Positions 17,664 to 25,390 of a DNA stretch of 39,693 bases are shown here, in pieces. Every line of letters begins with the position of its first letter. Position 1 is the stretch's first letter. Under the pieces are notes generated by a model that had not been told where the DNA came from, did no database searches, and saw only the letters and a list, made by a program, of their open reading frames with translations. The position numbers were made by a program, and so were the translations under genes. Source of the DNA: a virus; the IMG/VR virus record IMGVR_UViG_3300006176_000006, positions 1-39,693 of that record. The stretch is one strand, 5' to 3'.

Positions 17664-18821
17664 TTAGTACCCCCACAAAGGTCCCCAGTCGAGATTTGGC
17701 GAGAACTCGAAATTCGGCCCAGAGACAATGCCACGTTGGCGAATGAAATCAGGTGTCACATCGTTGACAGTCAGCCCTTCGTTACCATCTGCCTTCCGCG
17801 CCTCCATGATTAGATCATTAGAAATCTTGACCCCTACTTGGATCATGGACTTGTCGCCTTGCAGCGCTGGCACAAGTCGCGCGCCCAAAATCCCGGCCCA
17901 TGCGTCGATGAACATTTGGTCCATGACGTTTGGATCGGTGATCTGGGTATTATAACAGAGGATCGCTGGGCCGGTTTGGGTCAGGATGACGCGTTGTGGA
18001 GCTTGCGATCCAAAGGTTAGATTGAAGGTCGCGCCGGAACCATTGCCGGATGAGAATTGCTGGGAGACCGGATTAGACTGAATTGAGAAGTAGCTACCTC
18101 CGATTGGGGTCGCTTCGCCTTGAACTTGATTGATAACAGCTACAGACGTAACCGAACCACCTGAAGCGCCAGTCACAAGAAGCTGTACAGGCGCGCCAGC
18201 TTCCATTGTAAACTGAGCAAAGGCAGTTGGCTGGCCGGTCGGCGCAGTGTTTTGCTGAAAGGTGTAGGATGGCTGAACAAGAGTAATGATTTCACCAAGG
18301 ACGTACCCAGCACCGCCAGAGATAGTGATGGCGGCGGCAGTGACGCCAAAGAAGTTATCTGTCGTAACCTCGAACTTAACCGGCGGCCCAGTCCAGGAGT
18401 TATAACCCGAACTAGTCACAACACCAGGAGGATAGATTGGGATTGAGCCAAAGCCCTGTGTGATCGTCTGCGGGATCACCTTACGAACGCGCAAGCAGTC
18501 AACAGGGTATTGATATTCATAGGCCCACCCAGGTGGTGGGATACCGGGTTGCCAGAACGGCGCGGCGGCGTTGGGATTTTCTGGCTGTCCTGGCGCAGCA
18601 GTGATGTAGACAAGTGGCGCGTACTTGGTGGCGCAATTCCACGGCGCCATTCGATTGAGATTATCACGGAGACGGAACATGATCAGGTTGGCGTTGATTG
18701 CCTCGTTGGACGAGAGCGCGTTGTTGCCAGCTGCCGCGTTGGCGAGTTCCGTCGCCGTGACTGTTGTACGGGTACCGATAATCTGCAACGCCTGATTGAC
18801 GATATCCGTGTTGGTAGTCAT
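17664..18821 (-). CDS. Tail adaptor protein, gp11-like (385 aa)
   Basis: Joins portal and nozzle in the short tail. The N-terminus (TDIVNQALQIIGT, later FRLRDNLNRMAPWNCATKYA) and YEYQYPVDCLRVRKVIP are typical of tail tubular protein A (T7 gp11). The C-terminus DQMFIDAWAGILGARLVPAL also fits. T7 gp11 has about 196 residues. Here an extra beta-rich insertion, about residues 145-275, carries GGAGYVLGEIITL and GSGATFNLTFG and resembles the module inserted in the nozzle protein. The start is TAATG, coupled to the small gene upstream. Confidence 0.85.
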   Translation of the reverse strand: MTTNTDIVNQALQIIGTRTTVTATELANAAAGNNALSSNEAINANLIMFRLRDNLNRMAPWNCATKYAPLVYITAAPGQPENPNAAAPFWQPGIPPPGWAYEYQYPVDCLRVRKVIPQTITQGFGSIPIYPPGVVTSSGYNSWTGPPVKFEVTTDNFFGVTAAAITISGGAGYVLGEIITLVQPSYTFQQNTAPTGQPTAFAQFTMEAGAPVQLLVTGASGGSVTSVAVINQVQGEATPIGGSYFSIQSNPVSQQFSSGNGSGATFNLTFGSQAPQRVILTQTGPAILCYNTQITDPNVMDQMFIDAWAGILGARLVPALQGDKSMIQVGVKISNDLIMEARKADGNEGLTVNDVTPDFIRQRGIVSGPNFEFSPNLDWGPLWGY

Positions 18822-19018
18822 TAATGCCTACCTTGAGTACCTTTATTGTCGTGGTTAGTGTGATCAGCCAACCCAGGCCCTTCATGCATGAACGTCGTAG
18901 GACCTTTGGGCGGGTCATAAGGAAGTTCTTTGCACTCTTTCACACCACCAGACTTGGCACGAGGCTGCTGGTGAGTGTTGGAGTCAGGGCCGAAGCCTGA
19001 CAGTATATCTCGGGCCAT
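18821..19018 (-). CDS. Hypothetical hydrophilic protein (65 aa)
   Basis: Unrecognised polar protein rich in His, Gly, Pro and Lys (DSNTHQQPRAKSGGVKECKELPYDPPKG, ending DHTNHDNKGTQGRH), probably disordered. A strong AGGAG site precedes its ATG, and its TAA overlaps the adaptor start. It lacks membrane or signal segments. It belongs to a run of four small polar proteins just upstream of the tail genes. Confidence 0.65.
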   Translation of the reverse strand: MARDILSGFGPDSNTHQQPRAKSGGVKECKELPYDPPKGPTTFMHEGPGLADHTNHDNKGTQGRH

Positions 19019-19197
19019 TACCTGTCTCCTGTGTCAGGGTCCTTCACGCGCGGATCAACTGGGTCTCTGCCAACACCTTCTAATTCAGCCAGTGCCATGT
19101 CTTCGAGATGCTTGAGCTTGGGCCACTGCCGCGCTAGATTGGCGGTATTGAGCAAGGAATGGACCTTGTCCCAATCTACGTTCTTTGGTTCAGTCAT
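19018..19197 (-). CDS. Hypothetical protein (59 aa)
   Basis: Unrecognised. The ATG at 19197 (MTEPKNVDWDKVHSLL) has AAGGA 7 bases upstream; a GTG at 19260 in the same frame lies within the preceding gene and is less likely. The middle is helical (LARQWPKLKHLEDMALAEL) and the tail is rich in Asp, Pro and Arg. It overlaps the preceding gene by 8 bases, and its end touches the start of the next. Confidence 0.6.
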   Translation of the reverse strand: MTEPKNVDWDKVHSLLNTANLARQWPKLKHLEDMALAELEGVGRDPVDPRVKDPDTGDR

Positions 19198-19399
19198 CGT
19201 GCCGTCCTTGGCTCCCGCAGGGGTGAGATTGATGGCCGGACATCGGGGCTTTATATCCACGGCCCTTGTTGAAGTTCTCGATCGCTCGCTTGTCGACAGT
19301 CTCGCCTATTTGGCTCACGCCAGCAGGAGAGATTGCGTGAGGGATGGGCTCGTGCTTTTGCCCGCCTGGTCCGCTGGTCATTGCTCGTCCGTCTTTCAT
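19190..19399 (-). CDS. Hypothetical protein (69 aa)
   Basis: Unrecognised polar protein with many Gly, His, Pro and Lys. A possible short helix (ISPAGVSQIGETVDKRAIENFNKGRG) is flanked by disordered ends. The ATG overlaps the preceding stop (ATGA), which argues for real translation rather than chance. No domain or membrane segment is visible. Its neighbours suggest a minor virion or assembly role, without proof. Confidence 0.6.
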   Translation of the reverse strand: MKDGRAMTSGPGGQKHEPIPHAISPAGVSQIGETVDKRAIENFNKGRGYKAPMSGHQSHPCGSQGRHDD

Positions 19400-19782
19400 T
19401 TTGGTTTCTCCAATTGTCTAGTGTGGTCGTAACGGTTTGATGGATCGCTTGCCATTTTGCGCCGGATGATGTTGAACGATCCGCCTTCGGCATTGAGCTC
19501 AGCAAGGATTTGCCGGTAGCGATCGTCCATCCGGCGAACCTCGCTCATGATGTATTCTGGAACTGGCTGGCCGTGCTCCTCGTACATGTATTTGATGTCG
19601 TGGACATCGTGGAATGCGTTGACGAACCGACGGTACCGCTCTGGGATGTCTGTCTCTGCATCGCGAACGTAGTTGATGACCGTGGACATGCCTTTGCGGA
19701 TATGGCCGAGTTCTTGTGCAATGCGAAGCAAGAGCGCTTTCTCGGACAGGTCGTTGAGATTGACTTCGGGAAGATCGGGCAT
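19396..19782 (-). CDS. Hypothetical helical protein (128 aa)
   Basis: Unrecognised. The sequence is strongly helical and charged with heptad-like spacing: LSEKALLLRIAQELGHIRKGMSTVINYV in the first half and EYIMSEVRRMDDRYRQILAELNAE in the second. It is probably a dimerising coiled-coil protein. An AGGAG stands 6 bases before the ATG, and the stop overlaps the next gene by four bases. It sits between an exported protein gene and the tail genes; a tail assembly chaperone is one possibility. Confidence 0.7.
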   Translation of the reverse strand: MPDLPEVNLNDLSEKALLLRIAQELGHIRKGMSTVINYVRDAETDIPERYRRFVNAFHDVHDIKYMYEEHGQPVPEYIMSEVRRMDDRYRQILAELNAEGGSFNIIRRKMASDPSNRYDHTRQLEKPK

Positions 19783-19790
19783 TAAAGCTC

Positions 19791-21338
19791 CTAATTGAAA
19801 TGAACCATGGCTTTACCAATTGGGTTCAGCGCGGTACAGGTTCCAGTAAGGTCCCAGGCGGTATAGTCGCCAGCAGCGATGGCGGTGGAGGAGAGGCTAG
19901 TGAAGGAGACGACTGTATGCGCTGCGGTGATAGTGACCGCGCCGATGGTAGTTGGTGCGTTGCAGGTGGTGGATGTACCGCACTCGTACATTGTGATGAC
20001 TGGGTTGACCGAGCAGGTGAAGATGTTGGAGGAGAAGGCGAGGTTGTCTACCGTAGCCGCATTTGGCCAAAGAGTAAATCCGCCTTTGCCAGTGGTGATG
20101 GAACCAATCGTACCTTGAGTATAGATATCAATGGTCTTGTTAGCTGTTGGTATCTGAGAAAATGTTGGTACGCCGCTGGAATTCTCAGTAAGGTAGCAGG
20201 TGCCGCTGTTGCAGCCTGCTACGGATTGCCACCAGCCTGAACCGTTGTTATAGACGATATCACCGGCACGGGTGGGAGTGGGCATCGCGCTATTAAGGAA
20301 TTTGCCATCGGTCTGAAGATCACCGGCATTATCTTGAAAGCCGAGAGATAACTGACAGGCAACACTACCTGGAATGACGGAGTTGCAAGATGCCGCAGCA
20401 GCTGTGATCATATAACCAAGGCCGGTTAAGATCGCGCGTGTTCCTGTAGCTGTACCAGAAGTTGTCCAGGCAGAGAGATTAATATTTAAATCGCCGGCTG
20501 CTGTAATAAACGCGCCGTTGAATGCGGGAGTGCCAGTTAAAGTTGTTAGTGCACCTCCATTGAAAGTAGTTCCACTTGCAAAGTCCCAATGCTTAGTACA
20601 GTTTGCAGTTATATTTTCACCGCCGCCAGTAAGATTACCAACAGCATTCCCACCCAATGAAAGATGCTCAGCAGAAGCCCCACAACTACCCCACGTTATA
20701 GTATCCATATCAAGGATTATCTGCTGCAATCCTTGAAGACCAATAGAGCCATTACCAAGATTAACTTGTTGACATTTTACAACAACTTCTCCAACATCAT
20801 CAGCTAAGACACCTACATCGTTATCTGGCACAGATAGAATAACGGCCGTTGTAGCACTACAGTCACCAAGTAAAGTTGTTAATGCGGAAGCGCTGCCACC
20901 ACTATTTCCCTTAACAGTGCACAAAGCAAGATCGGCATTAACACTGTTATACGTTCCATGAGCTTCGTTAATATTGAAACCGCCACTTAAATAGGTTGCA
21001 ACTTGCGTCCTAAAAGAACAAGCAGTTTTTAGTTGGCAAGCATTTGGTGCTGTAAGACAGTCACCAGTACCAGTTGCAGTTGGTGCAGCATAGAGATTGA
21101 CACCACCAGCAAGTGGAAGATAGACACCATTGCCAAGAGTAGCAGCAGAAGTCCAGACTGGGATATAGTTAATAGTACCCGATCCAGTAATCGCCCCTGC
21201 CGCACTATAAAATCCAGGCACACTTGGCGCGCCAGTCAGGTTCCCGCAGAGAGAATTGGCTGGCGCAACGCCAGAGCATTGTGCAAATGCAGCTGATGGA
21301 ACCAGTAATAGCGCAAGCGCAAGAAGCCATTTCTTCAT
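19791..21338 (-). CDS. Sec-exported Cys-rich protein, fibre-like (515 aa)
   Basis: Carries a textbook signal peptide (MKKWLLALALLLVPSAAFA, cleavage before Q). The mature start QCSGVAPANSLCGNLTG...PGFYS resembles the start of tail-fibre-like proteins in alphaproteobacterial phages and prophages. The rest is Gly/Thr/Ala/Asn-rich beta sequence with about 20 cysteines, many in close pairs (NSGTCYL, YECGTSTTC), which fits an oxidising compartment. The ATG at 21338 overlaps the preceding stop (ATGA); a GTG 15 bases upstream is not needed. It could be a fibre that visits the periplasm, or a secreted protein acting on the host surface. I cannot tell whether it is a virion protein. Confidence 0.7.
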   Translation of the reverse strand: MKKWLLALALLLVPSAAFAQCSGVAPANSLCGNLTGAPSVPGFYSAAGAITGSGTINYIPVWTSAATLGNGVYLPLAGGVNLYAAPTATGTGDCLTAPNACQLKTACSFRTQVATYLSGGFNINEAHGTYNSVNADLALCTVKGNSGGSASALTTLLGDCSATTAVILSVPDNDVGVLADDVGEVVVKCQQVNLGNGSIGLQGLQQIILDMDTITWGSCGASAEHLSLGGNAVGNLTGGGENITANCTKHWDFASGTTFNGGALTTLTGTPAFNGAFITAAGDLNINLSAWTTSGTATGTRAILTGLGYMITAAAASCNSVIPGSVACQLSLGFQDNAGDLQTDGKFLNSAMPTPTRAGDIVYNNGSGWWQSVAGCNSGTCYLTENSSGVPTFSQIPTANKTIDIYTQGTIGSITTGKGGFTLWPNAATVDNLAFSSNIFTCSVNPVITMYECGTSTTCNAPTTIGAVTITAAHTVVSFTSLSSTAIAAGDYTAWDLTGTCTALNPIGKAMVHFN

Positions 21339-21781
21339 TGTGCATTGACCCAAGTGAGCGAGGCAGGGACAGGTTCCAGAACGAACCCACCGAAGTTGGA
21401 GGTGATTTGAATTTGAGTAAGGCTCATCACTGTCTCAACAACAGAAGCAGGTTTGATAGTGATTGCGTGTGCGGCAGCATTGCCTCCAACATCAACAATG
21501 GTGATATTGATCCGCTGATGTCGCCCTGGTTGAGTGACTGGGTTGGATGGCTGTGATACAGACGGAAGGATCAGAACGACCGCGCCAACACAGTTAACTT
21601 GGACGAAATTAGTGGACCAGTCAAGGGTGTAGGTACCAGCGGCGGTGATAGTGTTCGTATTACTCCCCTGTGCAAGGAAGTTCTTGTACGGAATGTTCTG
21701 CCAGCCAACAGACGGGCCCATATAGACCCGCTCCCATTGACGGTTGGTCCCTCCTTGGTCGGTATCCGTCTGCGAAGGCAT
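21335..21781 (-). CDS. Hypothetical beta-rich structural protein (148 aa)
   Basis: Unrecognised cytoplasmic protein with no signal peptide. It starts polar (PSQTDTDQGGTNRQWERVYMGPSVGW), then is mostly beta strands (TITAAGTYTLDWSTNFVQVNCVGAVVLILPSV, INITIVDVGG). This pattern is common in phage baseplate, fibre-anchor and decoration proteins. The ATG at 21781 has GGAGG 5 bases upstream; the GTG directly before it is less likely. It overlaps its neighbours by four bases or fewer. It may be the virion-side partner of the exported fibre-like protein. Confidence 0.6.
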   Translation of the reverse strand: MPSQTDTDQGGTNRQWERVYMGPSVGWQNIPYKNFLAQGSNTNTITAAGTYTLDWSTNFVQVNCVGAVVLILPSVSQPSNPVTQPGRHQRINITIVDVGGNAAAHAITIKPASVVETVMSLTQIQITSNFGGFVLEPVPASLTWVNAQ

Positions 21782-22446
21782 CACGGCCTCCGGAGATTAC
21801 CAGGGATTTTGATCGGGGTCTTAGCGCCAAGCTTGGCCAGTTCAGCAGCCTTGGCTTGATTAGCAAGGTCTTCGGCGGTGGGATTGGGAGGGAGGGGCTC
21901 GTCATCGACAACGGCCTTAGCTTCGCCAGCCATGCGTGCTTCGAGCGCGAGGTTCTTCTCGGCAAGTTCTGCGACGAGTTTCTCCATCTTCGCCAGACGT
22001 TCGTTGTCGATGCCATTGGTTGAGACAGGATTGGCAGAAGGCATCGGCGCGCGAGACTGCACAGAAGATAGTTGCCTTTCGAGAGTATCGAGGAGGGACT
22101 GAGTGAAGTTGCCAGGAAGTGACTCGATCGGATGTATCCACTTCGATGAAAGCTCTTCCACTTTGGCGCGGGCCTCGTCGTCGAGCGGCGTCATGTCAGG
22201 AGTGGGCTCGCCTTCGAAGATGATGTCGAGAGGATATTTCTCATCATACTTTGACGAGACGATGATCTCGCCTGGGTAGTTGCAGCAGGTCGCATCTCGA
22301 GGATCGAGGATCATTGGGACTTTGAACCTGCGTCGAACCATGCGGTTGTTGACGAGGGATTGCTCAGTGTATTCCCACTCGGTCAATGAGCCATCCCATT
22401 GAAGGGCATTGATGTAGTGACCGGTGTTGAGACGATAACGGGCCAT
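21781..22446 (-). CDS. Hypothetical protein with coiled coil (221 aa)
   Basis: Unrecognised. The N-terminal 90 residues look folded (MARYRLNTGHYINALQWDGS, then RRRFKVPMILDPRDATCCNYPGEIIV). A central coiled coil (about residues 145-175, NERLAKMEKLVAELAEKNLALEARM) and a Pro/Ala/Lys tail follow. A coiled coil after a small head suggests a trimeric or dimeric connector such as a fibre anchor. It has no signal peptide, unlike the genes on either side. AAGGAA precedes the ATG. Confidence 0.65.
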   Translation of the reverse strand: MARYRLNTGHYINALQWDGSLTEWEYTEQSLVNNRMVRRRFKVPMILDPRDATCCNYPGEIIVSSKYDEKYPLDIIFEGEPTPDMTPLDDEARAKVEELSSKWIHPIESLPGNFTQSLLDTLERQLSSVQSRAPMPSANPVSTNGIDNERLAKMEKLVAELAEKNLALEARMAGEAKAVVDDEPLPPNPTAEDLANQAKAAELAKLGAKTPIKIPGNLRRP

Positions 22447-22458
22447 TAGTGGTTCCTT

Positions 22459-23397
22459 TCAGAAGTTCCAACCGTTTGTTGCGCTGCGCATATTGGCGAG
22501 CATGGCTTGATAGGATGAGTTGAGATCGGCGGGCCAGATGCCGGCTTCACAGACAAAACCTGCTATAAGAGCCTGCGCGCCGGAACTCCGACCCATGAGA
22601 TATTCCGGCCCGGTCAATGCTGTCGTGCCATTCGTCGATGTAGATGTATTTGCGCTAGAGTCTATTGCCAACAACGGTGCCGTACCGCTGGCCACATTGA
22701 GCAAAGCATGAAAAGCACTATCGGCCGCCGTCAGTGAAACAGCAGTTCCATTGTTGACCCCGAGCGTATTTGCCGAGGCCGTAAAATTTATGGGGTTGGT
22801 GTTAGTATCATTCGTTAGAACTTTTTGAACCGTTGTAAAGCTGCCGGTGCGTTCGGTTACTGCGGTTAGAGTGAAGGGAGCCGCTTGCGCAACATTTCCT
22901 GCAGTTGCCAATCGTACAGCCGCATTTCCCGTCCCCGCCGCACACGGCAACCCATTCTGCGCATTGAACGTCAGCCCCGGCATGTTGGCGAGCGTCGCCT
23001 GGACCACGTCGTTGCCATTTCCAGTCTGATCGTTCATTTTGGAAACGCTGCACGCTATAAGACAAGCTGTAGAATTGCAAGCAGTCGTATTGACATAACC
23101 AGTGGAAAGGAGCGGCAGCACGCAGCTCACCGAGCCGGTGGCCGTATCAACAACCGTGCAAGCCGCACCACCGCCAGAGGCGTAAGCTGCGTTGTAGGAT
23201 CGGCCGCAAGAGTAGAAGGCGATGGCACCTGACGTGATATCCCCAGGACCTTGATAGCCAGCGACTGGTGCGGCATCCAGTGCTGAGCGATTTATAAAAA
23301 CTCCTGGCGGGAAACCGGGCAGCACGGCTTGTGCACAGGCCCCTTGCTGCCATAGGCAGACAATAGCCAGTAGCCAAAGACCAAAGGCGCGGCGCAT
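22459..23397 (-). CDS. Sec-exported protein with GH54/arabinofuranosidase-B-like domain (312 aa)
   Basis: Signal peptide MRRAFGLWLLAIVCLWQQGACA, cleavage likely before QAV. The mature part resembles the catalytic domain of fungal alpha-L-arabinofuranosidase B (concanavalin-like fold): a GDITSGAIAFYSCGRSYNAAYASG opening, paired cysteines (AACTVVDTATGSVSCV, TACNSTACLIAC), and the loop KMNDQTGNGNDVVQA. Length fits one such domain. I cannot identify catalytic acids with confidence, so it may bind glycan rather than cut it. It could recognise or trim host surface polysaccharide, matching the O-antigen gene two genes downstream. Its start overlaps the preceding stop (TAATG). Confidence 0.65.
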   Translation of the reverse strand: MRRAFGLWLLAIVCLWQQGACAQAVLPGFPPGVFINRSALDAAPVAGYQGPGDITSGAIAFYSCGRSYNAAYASGGGAACTVVDTATGSVSCVLPLLSTGYVNTTACNSTACLIACSVSKMNDQTGNGNDVVQATLANMPGLTFNAQNGLPCAAGTGNAAVRLATAGNVAQAAPFTLTAVTERTGSFTTVQKVLTNDTNTNPINFTASANTLGVNNGTAVSLTAADSAFHALLNVASGTAPLLAIDSSANTSTSTNGTTALTGPEYLMGRSSGAQALIAGFVCEAGIWPADLNSSYQAMLANMRSATNGWNF

Positions 23398-24059
23398 TAG
23401 CTAAATTTCCCGTAGCAAGCGACTGACACGTTTGCGCCTGTCGTTACCTTCCATGCTCCAGCAGTACTGACCGCGCCAACTGGAATGGCGATTGGTACAA
23501 GGTTCGACACGCTACTAGCACCGCCAGGGAATGCAATGACGTTGGTACCAGCAGCGTTCGTATTATCAAATACCGTCACGACACCAGGAGAGGTCGAGGT
23601 TGGATAGATCACGCAATGGGAAAGATAGTCACCGATAGCACCGGTCGAGGATTGTAAAACAGTACCTGTTTGAGACGCCGCGACAGTCAGATAGAAACTA
23701 CCACCATTTACAACACCAACACCTCCCTTTACAAGAGCGGCACCGGCATTAGTGGCTTGATCAACTGCTATGCCAACACGTTGAGTGCCTGTGCCGATTG
23801 CGCCTGTACCAGTCGAGACTGTAACACCGTTGACTTTGGCGATGTTGACGTCTTGTGTTCCACTTGGGACAGTGGCAAGGAGCAGCCGCCCGCTGTTATC
23901 ACATTGAACAAAGCCAACGTTGGTGTTGGCTAGAGTCGGCGGGACGCTGTTATAGACACAAAGGCCAGCAATAGCCCCTGCTGGCGGCGGCCATGTTGAT
24001 ACCTGTGCAATTGCTGGCGGCGCCCACAGCGTCAGGGCTAAGGCGATCCATTTCAGCAT
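23397..24059 (-). CDS. Sec-exported beta-rich protein (220 aa)
   Basis: Unrecognised exported protein. Signal peptide MLKWIALALTLWAPPAIA, cleavage before QVS. The mature sequence is rich in Gly, Val, Thr and Ala with alternating strands (GTQDVNIAKVNGVTVSTGTGAIGTG..QRVGIA), a motif often met in phage fibre or decoration proteins, and four cysteines. The ATG at 24059 has GGGAAAG upstream; an ATG 15 bases earlier is in frame but falls inside the preceding gene. The signal peptide is confident; the role is not known. Confidence 0.65.
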   Translation of the reverse strand: MLKWIALALTLWAPPAIAQVSTWPPPAGAIAGLCVYNSVPPTLANTNVGFVQCDNSGRLLLATVPSGTQDVNIAKVNGVTVSTGTGAIGTGTQRVGIAVDQATNAGAALVKGGVGVVNGGSFYLTVAASQTGTVLQSSTGAIGDYLSHCVIYPTSTSPGVVTVFDNTNAAGTNVIAFPGGASSVSNLVPIAIPVGAVSTAGAWKVTTGANVSVACYGKFS

Positions 24060-24060
24060 C

Positions 24061-24297
24061 TTAATCTTTCCCATGATTGATATCCCAACTAAACGGCCAC
24101 AACCGCATCGCGGTCTCGCGGTCGATCCAGCCTCGATACAGGCCGATGTCTACGAAGGTCGCTAAGGAGCCTAGCAAAACTCCAATCACGAGACAGGTGA
24201 CCCGCAACCAGAAGCCCAGCGAATGCCAAGGGCGGGCAGTGGAGGGGGAAGGAGAATAAGCAGCAGATGAGGAAGGCGACGTAGCAGGGCCAAGCAT
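24061..24297 (-). CDS. Small membrane protein overlapping the O-antigen gene (78 aa)
   Basis: Unrecognised. One membrane span (about residues 27-48, LRVTCLVIGVLLGSLATFVDI) lies between a Pro/Ser-rich start and an Arg/Trp-rich end (GWIDRETAMRLWPFSWDINHGKD). More than 200 bases overlap the 3' end of the O-antigen polymerase-like gene in another frame. The ATG at 24297 has only a weak upstream site (AGAAG); an in-frame start at 24408 would give 115 residues. The stop is one base before the next gene's ATG, which favours it being translated. It could be a regulator or partner of the O-antigen protein. Confidence 0.5.
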   Translation of the reverse strand: MLGPATSPSSSAAYSPSPSTARPWHSLGFWLRVTCLVIGVLLGSLATFVDIGLYRGWIDRETAMRLWPFSWDINHGKD

Positions 24298-25159
24298 TGC
24301 TTCTAACCATCGTCGTTGGAAGGAGTAATAGAAATGTAGCGAAGACTGATCCCACTCCATATTGATAGGCAAGGTCGAGGAATTCATTGTGTGCGTAAGC
24401 TGGGGCATAGTATTGGCCTTTGAAGTGGATCAGGACCGCTTCGATCGCGCCAGGGCCATGGCCCCAGAAGTCGAGGAAGTGATAGAGGACTCGCCAGACG
24501 ATCCAGCGAAAGTCATCAGCGGAGTCGTGCTGAACGAGGGCGGCCCATGTTAAGGGACAAGCCGCGGAATAGAGGGTTGATTGCGAGGGCCTGCACCATC
24601 CAAGGACGAGTCCAACGAATAAAGCAAGCCAAGCAGCGCGAGACTGGCTGAGAATAAGACCAGGAAGAAGTAGGACAGTGAGGAGCCAAAGGCGGTGCGG
24701 AAGGAGTAGGAGGATCGTGAGGGCACAGCCTTCTCCGAGGATGATGGGGTTGAATACAAGACCAGATGGGCGGCAAGGAACAAATTCAAGAACCCAATCA
24801 AGACCTAAAAGTTGGGCAATACACAAAAGGCTGCTAATGCCGAAACCAAGACCAAGGCCAATAGCAACAAGCCTAAGATTGTCAAGCTGAGTGCCAGCAT
24901 AGAACACTCCTGCGAGGATGGCAAGTTGCCAAAGCGCGCTTAGTCCTGTGACTGGATTATCGACCCAAGACAGCGACCAACAGGCGTAGAGCAGGAAGGT
25001 CATTCCTAAGAGGATAAAAACGGGAGAGGACTGCTTCGCCCCCTCCCGCCAAGTTACACACGGCAAAGCACAAGAAAGAACTGACCAGCCAGTCGCAATC
25101 GCAGCCCCAGTGATACCTGGGATGTATGCGATTGGGATGAGGAAGGCCAGGAGAAGCAT
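24089..25159 (-). CDS. O-antigen polymerase/ligase-like membrane protein (356 aa)
   Basis: Integral membrane protein with about ten hydrophobic segments and the pattern of the Wzy/WaaL (O-antigen ligase, Wzy_C) family. It has LILSQSRAAWLAL at residues 168-180, a central periplasmic loop with RWIVWRVLYHFLDFWGHGPGAIE, and the family motif YAHNEFLDLAYQYG at about 255-268. Late spans end with LFSFPLHCPPLAFAGLLVAGH. Such enzymes join or transfer O-polysaccharide in the periplasm, so a phage copy could change the host's surface sugar and receptors. At 356 residues it is slightly short. The last 30 residues (RRHRPVSRLDRPRDRD) look non-native because another gene overlaps there. It starts TAATG after a 56-residue gene. 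Confidence 0.8.
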   Translation of the reverse strand: MLLLAFLIPIAYIPGITGAAIATGWSVLSCALPCVTWREGAKQSSPVFILLGMTFLLYACWSLSWVDNPVTGLSALWQLAILAGVFYAGTQLDNLRLVAIGLGLGFGISSLLCIAQLLGLDWVLEFVPCRPSGLVFNPIILGEGCALTILLLLPHRLWLLTVLLLPGLILSQSRAAWLALFVGLVLGWCRPSQSTLYSAACPLTWAALVQHDSADDFRWIVWRVLYHFLDFWGHGPGAIEAVLIHFKGQYYAPAYAHNEFLDLAYQYGVGSVFATFLLLLPTTMVRSNAWPCYVAFLICCLFSFPLHCPPLAFAGLLVAGHLSRDWSFARLLSDLRRHRPVSRLDRPRDRDAVVAV

Positions 25160-25329
25160 TAGTCAGGCTTTCTCATATTGAATAACGTAGCCAAAGCATT
25201 TGCGGCGTTGCAAGCTGCTTGAGAATACTTCATTGCCTGATCATGATCGTTTGCCATTGAAGCCTTTTCAATCAATGCCATCACGTGATCTTGATCAGAC
25301 CTTTGTTCTTTTGGCTTATCTTCTATCAT
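25159..25329 (-). CDS. Small helical protein (56 aa)
   Basis: Unrecognised cytoplasmic protein, first gene after a terminator. It is fully helical: EQRSDQDHVMALIEKASMANDHDQAMKYSQAACNAANALATL. Similar short proteins with an AMKYSQAACNAANAL-like segment occur in many alphaproteobacterial phages. GGAG lies 10 bases before its ATG, and its TAA overlaps the O-antigen gene start, so it controls or accompanies its translation. Confidence 0.65.
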   Translation of the reverse strand: MIEDKPKEQRSDQDHVMALIEKASMANDHDQAMKYSQAACNAANALATLFNMRKPD

Positions 25330-25344
25330 CGGGTTCTAGCTCCG

Positions 25345-25378
25345 AAAAAGGTTGAGGCTTATAGGCCGGTGCCTCAAC
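25345..25378 (-). terminator. Intrinsic terminator inside the late region
   Basis: Read leftward: GTTGAGGC, a 12-base loop, GCCTCAAC, then CTTTTT. The 8-bp stem is perfect. It follows the exported-protein gene ending at 25391 and precedes the 56-residue gene and the O-antigen gene, so these may be expressed less, or from a separate start, than the head genes. Confidence 0.75.
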
Positions 25379-25390
25379 GATGACCGGGTA

